From the NCBI RefSeq assembly GCF_900104815.1, contig NZ_FNTD01000004.1:3364501-3428500 (forward strand): a DNA stretch of 64,000 bases, in the 5' to 3' direction. How positions within the stretch are numbered: the first letter of the stretch is position 1; each line of letters begins with the position of its first letter. Below, in pieces: positions 54,857 to 64,000 of this stretch. The translations under genes and the position numbers were made by a program. This stretch comes from Streptomyces misionensis (GTDB lineage Bacteria > Actinomycetota > Actinomycetes > Streptomycetales > Streptomycetaceae). The notes under the pieces were generated by a model. It searched no databases. It saw nothing but the letters and a program-made list of their open reading frames with translations, and was not told the origin of the DNA.

Positions 54857-56305
54857 GTGAGTGCCATCCGCCCGGCAGCCGTCGTCGTTCTCGCAGCGGG
54901 TGAGGGCACCCGTATGAAGTCGGCCACACCCAAGGTGCTGCACCAGATCTGCGGCCGCTCCCTCGTGGGCCATGTGCTCGCCGCCGCCCGCGAGTTGCAG
55001 CCCGAGAACCTGGTCGTCGTCGTCGGCCACGCCCGTGAGCAGGTCACCGCGCACCTGACGGAGATCGACCCCGCCGTCCGCACCGCCGTGCAGGAGCAGC
55101 AGAACGGCACCGGACACGCCGTGCGGATGGGTCTCGAGGAACTCGGGGGCGCCGTCGCCGGCACCGTGGTCGTCGTCTGCGGGGACACCCCGCTGCTGAC
55201 CGCCGAGACGCTGCGGCGGCTCGCCGAGACGCACCACGCCGACGGCAACGCCGTGACCGTGCTGACCGCCGAGGTCCCGGACGCGACCGGGTACGGCCGG
55301 ATCGTGCGGGACGAGGCGTCGGGCGCGGTGACGGCGATCGTGGAGCACAAGGACGCGAGCGAGGCCCAGCGGGCGATCCGGGAGATCAACAGCGGGGTGT
55401 TCGCGTTCGACGGCCGGCTGCTGGCGGACGCGCTGACGAAGGTGCGCAAGAACAACAGCCAAGGTGAGGAGTACCTCACGGACGTGCTGGGCATCCTGCG
55501 CGAGGCCGGGCACCGGGTCGGTGCCTCGGTGGCCGGTGATCACCGGGAGATCGCGGGGATCAACAACCGGGTGCAGCTGGCCGAGGCGCGCCGGATCCTC
55601 AACGACCGGTTGCTGACGCGGGCGATGCTGGACGGGGTCACCGTCGTGGACCCGGCCACCACGTGGGTGGACGTGACCGTGACCTTCGAGCGGGACGCGG
55701 TGGTGCATCCGGGTACGCAGCTGACGGGTGCCACGCATCTGGCGGAGGGTGCGGAGGTCGGGCCCAACACCCGGTTGAAGGACACCAAGGTGGGTGCCGG
55801 GGCGCGGGTGGACAACACCGTGTCGGACGGGGCCGTGGTGGGTGCCGGGGCGAGTGTGGGGCCGTACGCGTATCTGCGGCCTGGGACGCGGCTGGGTGCC
55901 AAGGGCAAGATCGGGACGTACGTCGAGACGAAGAACGCGCGGATCGGTGAGGGCACGAAGGTGCCGCACCTGTCGTACGTGGGTGACGCGACGATCGGTG
56001 AGTACACCAACATCGGTGCGGCGAGCGTGTTCGTGAACTACGACGGTCAGGACAAGCATCACACGACGATCGGGTCGCATTGCCGGACGGGTTCGGACAA
56101 CATGTTTGTGGCGCCTGTCACGGTCGGGGACGGTGCCTACACGGCCGCGGGTTCCGTGATCACGAAGGACGTGCCGCCCGGTTCGCTGGCCGTGGCCCGT
56201 GGTCAGCAGCGGAATATCGAGGGTTGGGTGGCTCGGAAGCGGCCGGGGAGCGCGGCGGCGAAGGCGGCCGAGGAGGCGTCCCGGCCGCGCGGGAACGAGG
56301 ACTGA
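54857..56305 (+). CDS. glmU: Bifunctional GlmU
   Basis: 482 residues from a GTG. The N-terminal pyrophosphorylase has [14 protein letters not shown] and NGTGHAV. The C-terminal left-handed beta helix (about 265-455) carries hexapeptide repeats and the acetyltransferase site ([17 protein letters not shown] [25 protein letters not shown]). It makes UDP-GlcNAc for peptidoglycan and teichoic acids. Trimeric and cytoplasmic. First of glmU-prs-rplY-pth. Confidence 0.96.
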   Translation: MSAIRPAAVVVLAAGEGTRMKSATPKVLHQICGRSLVGHVLAAARELQPENLVVVVGHAREQVTAHLTEIDPAVRTAVQEQQNGTGHAVRMGLEELGGAVAGTVVVVCGDTPLLTAETLRRLAETHHADGNAVTVLTAEVPDATGYGRIVRDEASGAVTAIVEHKDASEAQRAIREINSGVFAFDGRLLADALTKVRKNNSQGEEYLTDVLGILREAGHRVGASVAGDHREIAGINNRVQLAEARRILNDRLLTRAMLDGVTVVDPATTWVDVTVTFERDAVVHPGTQLTGATHLAEGAEVGPNTRLKDTKVGAGARVDNTVSDGAVVGAGASVGPYAYLRPGTRLGAKGKIGTYVETKNARIGEGTKVPHLSYVGDATIGEYTNIGAASVFVNYDGQDKHHTTIGSHCRTGSDNMFVAPVTVGDGAYTAAGSVITKDVPPGSLAVARGQQRNIEGWVARKRPGSAAAKAAEEASRPRGNED

Positions 56306-56459
56306 CCGGAAACGAGTGCGTCAAACTCGGCGTACCGTGATAAGTGCACATCCGCGCAGGTGCATCCACACCCCTACCAGCTGATTCGGCCTCTCACGCT
56401 CGGACGGGAGGTCGTTCGAGCAGCCGCCTGGCTGAGACAACCTCTGAGGAGACAGTGCT

Positions 56460-57440
56460 GTGACCGGGATCAAGACGACCGGCGAGAAGAAGATGATGTT
56501 CTTCTCCGGCCGCGCCCACCCCGAGCTTGCCGAGGAGGTCGCCCAGCAGCTGGGTGTCGGGGTCGTCCCGACGAAGGCCTTCGATTTCGCCAACGGTGAG
56601 ATCTACGTTCGTTACCAGGAGTCGGCCCGTGGTGCGGACTGCTTCCTGATCCAGAGCCACACGGCTCCGATCAACAAGTGGATCATGGAGCAGCTGATCA
56701 TGATCGACGCGCTGAAGCGTGCGTCGGCTCGTTCGATCACGGTGATCGTGCCGTTCTACGGTTACGCGCGGCAGGACAAGAAGCACCGGGGTCGTGAACC
56801 GATTTCGGCGCGTCTGATCGCGGATCTGATGAAGACGGCGGGTGCCGACCGGATTCTGACCGTGGATCTGCACACGGACCAGATCCAGGGCTTCTTCGAC
56901 GGTCCGGTGGATCACCTCTTCGCGCTGCCGCTGCTGGCGGACTACGTGGGCGAGCAGGTGGACCGGAACAAGCTGACGGTGGTCTCGCCGGACGCGGGCC
57001 GGGTGCGGGTGGCGGACCGGTGGTGTGACCGGCTGGGTGCGCCGCTGGCGATCGTGCACAAGCGGCGTGACAAGGACGTGGCGAACCAGGTGACCGTCCA
57101 CGAGGTCGTGGGTGAGGTCAAGGGCCGGGTGTGTGTCCTGGTGGACGACATGATCGACACGGGTGGCACGATCTGTGCGGCGGCCGACGCGTTGTTCGCG
57201 CACGGTGCGGAGGACGTCATCGTGACGGCGACGCACGGTGTGCTGTCGGGTCCGGCGGCGGACCGGCTGAAGAACTCGCGGGTGAGCGAGTTCGTGTTCA
57301 CGAACACGCTGCCGACGCCGGCGGAGCTGGGCCGGGATCTGGACAAGATCACGGTGCTGTCGATCGCTCCGACGATCGCGAGCGCGGTGCGTGAGGTGTT
57401 CGAGGACGGTTCGGTGACCAGCCTCTTCGACGAGCAGTGA
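56460..57440 (+). CDS. prs: Ribose-phosphate pyrophosphokinase
   Basis: 326 residues from a GTG start. PRPP synthetase motifs: FSGRAHPELAEEVAQQLGV, FANGEIYVR, YGYARQDKKHRGREPISARL and the PRPP-binding loop CVLVDDMIDTGGT. It converts ribose-5-phosphate and ATP to PRPP for nucleotide, His and Trp synthesis. It follows glmU by 154 bp, so it may have its own promoter. Confidence 0.96.
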   Translation: MTGIKTTGEKKMMFFSGRAHPELAEEVAQQLGVGVVPTKAFDFANGEIYVRYQESARGADCFLIQSHTAPINKWIMEQLIMIDALKRASARSITVIVPFYGYARQDKKHRGREPISARLIADLMKTAGADRILTVDLHTDQIQGFFDGPVDHLFALPLLADYVGEQVDRNKLTVVSPDAGRVRVADRWCDRLGAPLAIVHKRRDKDVANQVTVHEVVGEVKGRVCVLVDDMIDTGGTICAAADALFAHGAEDVIVTATHGVLSGPAADRLKNSRVSEFVFTNTLPTPAELGRDLDKITVLSIAPTIASAVREVFEDGSVTSLFDEQ

Positions 57441-57485
57441 GGTTTCTTCAGGCCGGCCGTCCCGGCTAGCCGAAGATCCTTTTGG

Positions 57486-57541
57486 GTACGGCCTCCCGGT
57501 CCGAGTAAACTGCACGAGTTGCTCGGCGAGGGAGGCCGTAC
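57486..57541 (+). promoter_or_regulatory. Leader inverted repeat upstream of rplY
   Basis: GTACGGCCTCCC (57486-57497) and GGGAGGCCGTAC (57530-57541) form a perfect 12-bp inverted repeat with a 32-nt interior, about 100 bp before the L25 start. It could be a terminator of prs, an attenuator, or part of the L25 leader. The interior has AGTAAACT, which could be a -10 element. Confidence 0.4.
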
Positions 57542-57640
57542 TTCTGTGTACGGCGGTCCGTTATCGACGCGCTCTTCGTAGCAGGCCGTTCGTGGCCGGG
57601 TGACCACGTCCGTTCCGAGTTACTACGAGGAGTGATCCAC

Positions 57641-58237
57641 ATGTCCGAGGTGAAGATCGCCGCCGAGTCCCGCGCCGAGTTCGGCAAGGGTGCGGCCCGC
57701 CGCATCCGCCGTGAGAACAAGGTTCCGGGTGTTCTGTACGGCCACGGCACCGAGCCGCTGCACCTGACCCTGCCGGGCCACGAGCTGCTGCTGGCGCTGC
57801 GTACGCCGAACGTCCTGATCTCGCTGGACATCGACGGCAAGACCAACGAGCTGGCCATCCCGAAGGCCGTGCAGCGTGACCCGCTGAAGGGCTTCCTGGA
57901 GCACGTCGACCTGCTGCTGGTCAAGCGTGGCGAGAAGGTCACGGTCGAGATTCCGGTGCACACCGAGGGCGAGCTGGCCCCGGGTGGCAACCTGCTGGAG
58001 CACGTCCTGGCCGCGCTGCCGGTCGAGGCCGAGGCCACCCACATCCCGGAGTCGGTCACCGTCTCCATCGAGGGTCTGGAGGCCGGTGCCTCCGTCCACG
58101 CCAAGGACATCACGCTGCCGAGCGGCATCTCCCTGGCCGTCGAGGAGGACGCGGTCGTGCTCCAGGTCCTGCAGGCGCAGGCCGAGGAGCCCGCGGGTGA
58201 AGAGGCCGCCGAGGGCGAAGAGGCCGCGGAGGCCTGA
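57641..58237 (+). CDS. rplY: 50S ribosomal protein L25 (Ctc-type)
   Basis: 198 residues from the ATG at 57641 (GAGGAG upstream). The 5S-rRNA-binding L25 domain (about 1-95; SRAEFGKGAARRIRRENKVPGVLYGHG) is followed by the C-terminal TL5/Ctc beta domain and an acidic Ala/Glu tail. It binds 5S rRNA in the large subunit and is stress-linked in many bacteria. Confidence 0.95.
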   Translation: MSEVKIAAESRAEFGKGAARRIRRENKVPGVLYGHGTEPLHLTLPGHELLLALRTPNVLISLDIDGKTNELAIPKAVQRDPLKGFLEHVDLLLVKRGEKVTVEIPVHTEGELAPGGNLLEHVLAALPVEAEATHIPESVTVSIEGLEAGASVHAKDITLPSGISLAVEEDAVVLQVLQAQAEEPAGEEAAEGEEAAEA

Positions 58238-58382
58238 GCCTGACCGGCGGTTGCGCCGTGCCGGAGCCGGGCCCTCGTCGGTAGGTGCCCGGTGCCGTCG
58301 GCCGTAACAGCACTGCTGTCCACAGCGGTACACAGCCGCTGCTTCCTCGGGAGGCAGCGGCTGTCGCGCATTTCGAGGAGAC

Positions 58383-58985
58383 ATGGACGTGACCACTCCG
58401 ACCAGTGGCCCCTGGTTGATCGTCGGGCTCGGCAATCCCGGGCCGGAGTACGCCATGAACCGGCACAATGTCGGCTTCATGGTGGCGGATCTGCTCGCGG
58501 AGCGGATCGGGGGGAAGTTCAAGCGGGCGGGCAAGGCGCAGGCGCAGGTGCTGGAGGGGCGGATCGGTCCGGCGGGGCCGGCGAACCGCCGGGTGATCCT
58601 GGCGAAGCCGATGTCCTTCATGAACCTGTCCGGTGGCCCGGTGAACGCGCTGAAGGACTTCTACAAGGTGCCGGTGGCGAACATCGTCGCGGTGCACGAC
58701 GAGCTGGACATCGACTACGGGACGCTGCGGCTGAAGCTGGGCGGCGGGGACAACGGGCACAACGGTCTGAAGTCGATGACGAAGGCGATGGGCGCGGACT
58801 ACCACCGGGTGCGGTTCGGGATCGGCCGGCCGCCGGGTCGTATGCAGGTGGCGGACTTCGTGCTGAAGGACTTCTCCTCGACCGAGCGCAAGGAGCTGGA
58901 CTACTTCGTGGACCGGGCGGCGGACGCGGTGGAGTGTCTGGTGACGGAGGGGCTGGAGCGGGCGCAGAGCGCGTACAACTCCTGA
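58383..58985 (+). CDS. pth: Peptidyl-tRNA hydrolase
   Basis: 200 residues, start ATG 58383 with GAGGAG. Motifs [20 protein letters not shown] with the catalytic His, [22 protein letters not shown] and [13 protein letters not shown]. It frees stalled peptidyl-tRNA. It stands after rplY as in most Gram-positives. Confidence 0.95.
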   Translation: MDVTTPTSGPWLIVGLGNPGPEYAMNRHNVGFMVADLLAERIGGKFKRAGKAQAQVLEGRIGPAGPANRRVILAKPMSFMNLSGGPVNALKDFYKVPVANIVAVHDELDIDYGTLRLKLGGGDNGHNGLKSMTKAMGADYHRVRFGIGRPPGRMQVADFVLKDFSSTERKELDYFVDRAADAVECLVTEGLERAQSAYNS

Positions 58986-59062
58986 GCACAACTCAGGACT
59001 TGTCCGTCCTTGGCGGTCGGGCGAGTTGACCGGTCGTGCGGGTATGGCCAATGATCCCGGCC

Positions 59063-59560
59063 ATGCCTGCCATCGCCACCCGTTCCGCTGTCCAGGCGTC
59101 CGTGTCCGCGTTGCGGTTCGGGCGGGTCGCGGCGATGGGCGCGCTCGCCGCGCTGATCGTGTTCGCGGGGCTGTGGGGCTCCTGGGGGAGCGCGCAGCAC
59201 GTGCTGCTGACCAAGGGGCGGGAGCAGGGCACGGTGAGGGTGGTGGCCTGTGCGGGCGGTGTCTGCGGCGGGCCGTTCACACCGACGTCGGCGGGGGCGC
59301 GGGCCCGGGCGCGGGTGGAGATCCCGGAGTCGGTGGCGGTGCGCAAGGGGCGGACGTACGCGGTGGTGCTGAAGCCGGGTACGGCGCAGGCGCTGCGTTC
59401 GGGGTGGGCGGGGATCCTGTACGCGTGGGTGCCGCTCGGCGGGGCGCTGCTGCTGGCGTCGGTGGTGGTCGCGGGCGGGATGCGGCTGACGCGGGTGGCG
59501 TGGGTGCTGGGTCTGTCGGGGCTCGGGCTGCTGACGGCGGCGTTCGTCGCGGTGCGGTGA
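59063..59560 (+). CDS. Small membrane protein, unknown
   Basis: About 165 residues from ATG 59063 (an in-frame ATG at 59051 is possible; no strong ribosome binding site at either). Two or three hydrophobic segments flank a short extracytoplasmic loop with two Cys (VVACAGGVCGG). No family recognised. It lies between pth and a strong terminator. Confidence 0.6.
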   Translation: MPAIATRSAVQASVSALRFGRVAAMGALAALIVFAGLWGSWGSAQHVLLTKGREQGTVRVVACAGGVCGGPFTPTSAGARARARVEIPESVAVRKGRTYAVVLKPGTAQALRSGWAGILYAWVPLGGALLLASVVVAGGMRLTRVAWVLGLSGLGLLTAAFVAVR

Positions 59561-59569
59561 GGAAAGCGG

Positions 59570-59616
59570 AAAGAGGGTGCCCCCGGGTCGCAGGACCTCG
59601 GGGGCACCCTCTTTTT
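59570..59616. terminator. Strong bidirectional terminator
   Basis: AAAGAGGGTGCCCCCG (59570-59585) pairs perfectly with CGGGGGCACCCTCTTT (59599-59614), followed by T residues. It serves the small membrane protein gene and convergent ppc. Confidence 0.93.
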
Positions 59617-59628
59617 CCGTGGGTCGGT

Positions 59629-62361
<2,733 letters not shown>

Positions 62362-62652
62362 AGGTGCGGCTCCTTGCAGTGTTGAAGCGTCTCGGGGAGG
62401 TACCCGGCCGTCTGCCGCGCGGCCTGGTGCCGCATACGGGCCGGAGCGTCCGGGAAGGAAACTTCAGCGGACCGCGCTGTCCGACCGATTCCAAGGATAG
62501 GTGTCGATGGGGACGCGCAGACGCTCGGGCTCTTGCCGCCGCTCGACACGCTGCCATACTTACGTCGCCGTAGGTTACGGAACCGTAGGGAGCACGCCCG
62601 GTTCCGGCGGCCCGGCATCCACCCCCGACCCTCGACCCCACAGGGGACGCGC

Positions 62653-63660
62653 ATGACCTCACACTCCGATGTGATCGACGAGGCCCGGAAGGCCCCCGAG
62701 ACCCTGATTTCCTCCGCCACGCTGGGCGGTGAGAAGAAGCGTTCGATCGAGCAGATCACGCTGCTGCTCTTCATCACCCTGCCGTTCCTGGCGCTGGTGG
62801 CCGCCGTGCCGCTGGCCTGGGGCTGGGGGGTGAGCTGGCTCGATCTGGGCCTGCTGGTGTTCTTCTACTTCCTGGGGTGCCACGGCATCACGATCGGTTT
62901 CCACCGGTATTTCACCCACGGTTCGTTCAAGGCGAAGCGGCCGCTGCGGATCGCGCTGGCGATCATGGGGTCGCTGGCGGTCGAGGGCCCGCTGGTGCGC
63001 TGGGTGGCCGATCACCGCAAGCACCACAAGTTCTCCGACGCGGAGGGTGACCCGCACTCGCCGTGGAAGTACGGCGAGACGGTTCCGGCGCTGATGAAGG
63101 GCCTGTGGTGGGCGCACATCGGCTGGATGTTCGACGAGGAGCAGACCCCGCAGGAGAAGTACGCGCCGGATCTGATCAAGGACCCGGCGCTGCGGGCGAT
63201 CTCCCGCCAGTTCGTGCTGTGGACGGCGGTGTCGCTGCTGGCGCCCGCGCTGATCGGCGGGCTGGTGACCATGTCCTGGCAGGGCGCCGTGACCGCGTTC
63301 TTCTGGGGTTCACTCGTCCGGGTTGCGCTGCTGCACCATGTGACCTGGTCGATCAACTCGATCTGTCACGCGGTGGGCCGGCGGCCGTTCAAGTCGCGCG
63401 ACCGTTCGGGCAACGTGTGGTGGCTGGCGGTGCTGTCGTGCGGTGAGTCCTGGCACAACCTGCACCATGCCGACCCGACGTCGGCGCGGCACGGGGTGAT
63501 GCGCGGGCAGATCGACTCCTCGGCCCGGTTCATCCGGATCTTCGAGCAACTGGGCTGGGCGTACGACGTGCGCTGGCCGTCACGCTCGCGTATCGATTCG
63601 CGTCGCGACGACGCGGATGGCGGCTCCCGGCGCCGGAGGCAGGCCGCCGAGGCGGCATGA
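62653..63660 (+). CDS. Acyl-CoA/fatty acid desaturase
   Basis: 335 residues from ATG 62653. It is a membrane-bound di-iron desaturase with the three histidine boxes HRYFTH, HRKHH and HNLHH and about four membrane helices. It introduces a double bond (probably delta-9) in acyl chains. Its stop overlaps the next start (ATGA), coupling it to a TetR regulator that is likely its controller. Confidence 0.92.
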   Translation: MTSHSDVIDEARKAPETLISSATLGGEKKRSIEQITLLLFITLPFLALVAAVPLAWGWGVSWLDLGLLVFFYFLGCHGITIGFHRYFTHGSFKAKRPLRIALAIMGSLAVEGPLVRWVADHRKHHKFSDAEGDPHSPWKYGETVPALMKGLWWAHIGWMFDEEQTPQEKYAPDLIKDPALRAISRQFVLWTAVSLLAPALIGGLVTMSWQGAVTAFFWGSLVRVALLHHVTWSINSICHAVGRRPFKSRDRSGNVWWLAVLSCGESWHNLHHADPTSARHGVMRGQIDSSARFIRIFEQLGWAYDVRWPSRSRIDSRRDDADGGSRRRRQAAEAA

Positions 63661-64000
63661 TTGACGCCGTGGCGACCGATTCCAGCAGCAATCCAGGAAA
63701 TGACAAGCAGCGGCGGACCCGCCGGACCCGTATGACCGGTGCCGAGCGCCGCCAGCAGTTGCTGGAGATCGGTCGCACGCTCTTCGCGGCGAAGGGTTTC
63801 GAGGGCACGTCGGTGGAGGAGATCGCGGCGAAGGCCGGGGTGTCCAAGCCGGTGGTGTACGAACACTTCGGCGGCAAGGAGGGGCTGTACGCGGTGGTGG
63901 TCGACCGCGAGATGCGGCGGCTGCTGGAGATGGTGACCGGTTCGCTCACGGCGGGCCATCCGCGGGAGCTGTGCGAGCAGGCGGCGTTCGCGCTGCTCGA
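63657..64000 (+). CDS. TetR family regulator (3' end beyond window)
   Basis: A partial gene: 114 codons from the ATG at 63657 that overlaps the desaturase stop, with a GTG at 63669 in the same frame as an alternative. The TetR N-terminal HTH is complete (RRQQLLEIGRTLFAAKGFEGTSVEEIAAKAGVSKPVVYEHFGGKEGLYAVV). The C-terminal ligand-binding domain starts but is cut by the window edge. It likely represses the desaturase and senses an acyl ligand. Confidence 0.88.
   Translation, partial: MIDAVATDSSSNPGNDKQRRTRRTRMTGAERRQQLLEIGRTLFAAKGFEGTSVEEIAAKAGVSKPVVYEHFGGKEGLYAVVVDREMRRLLEMVTGSLTAGHPRELCEQAAFALL

Overview
The window is a GC-rich actinobacterial chromosome segment, almost certainly from Streptomyces. 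The signs are strong third-position G/C bias, frequent GTG starts, a UUA-decoding tRNA-Leu of the bldA type, paired XRE/DUF397 genes, rpfA with a c-di-AMP riboswitch, and the gene order eno-divIC-DUF501-ppx and tRNA-Gln-glmU-prs-rplY-pth. From memory the order resembles the S. coelicolor region around SCO3077 to SCO3129; that is recall, not a search.

Left part (1-12 kb): an MFS exporter is divergent from a MerR regulator, with a clear dyad between them. Then come a beta-carbonic-anhydrase-like protein that has lost the catalytic Arg, three small reverse-strand unknowns, and a TTA-containing XRE/DUF5753 regulator followed by three tandem overlapping DUF397 genes. Cystathionine beta-synthase, an SGNH hydrolase, a thiolase and several small unknowns follow, ending at a Bax-inhibitor-like membrane protein.

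Middle (12-46 kb): bldA; a MacB/FtsX-like ABC exporter; a cyclopropane-synthase-type methyltransferase; ndh with a Rex-like operator upstream; the ppx/DUF501/divIC/eno group; two consecutive Rpf-type transglycosylases with LysM, the first behind a ydaO (c-di-AMP) riboswitch; a P450; mazG; a SurA-like lipoprotein; a DUF1906 secreted protein; a Ser/Thr kinase with its membrane partner; an orphan HTH-N6-methylase-specificity fusion with a degenerate catalytic motif; a secreted peptide and lipoprotein; a TPR protein; an HNH lipoprotein; mfd; and a second MacB/FtsX-like ABC exporter paralogous to the first.

Right part (46-64 kb): a DivIVA-like coiled-coil protein, then the most unusual locus in the window. 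Two divergent transcription units carry polymorphic-toxin-type domains with SUKH immunity domains. One strand has a WHH-nuclease-like/SUKH fusion followed by a deaminase-like/SUKH-4 fusion of 995 residues. The other strand has a YwqJ-like deaminase followed by a SUKH-3 protein. An orphan histidine kinase, an HTH protein abutting tRNA-Gln, and housekeeping genes follow (glmU, prs, rplY, pth, ppc, a fatty acid desaturase). The window ends inside a TetR regulator translationally coupled to the desaturase.

Two developmental links stand out. The bldA tRNA and a predicted bldA-dependent (TTA-containing) regulator lie about 8 kb apart, and spore germination/resuscitation (rpfA) is tied to second-messenger sensing.
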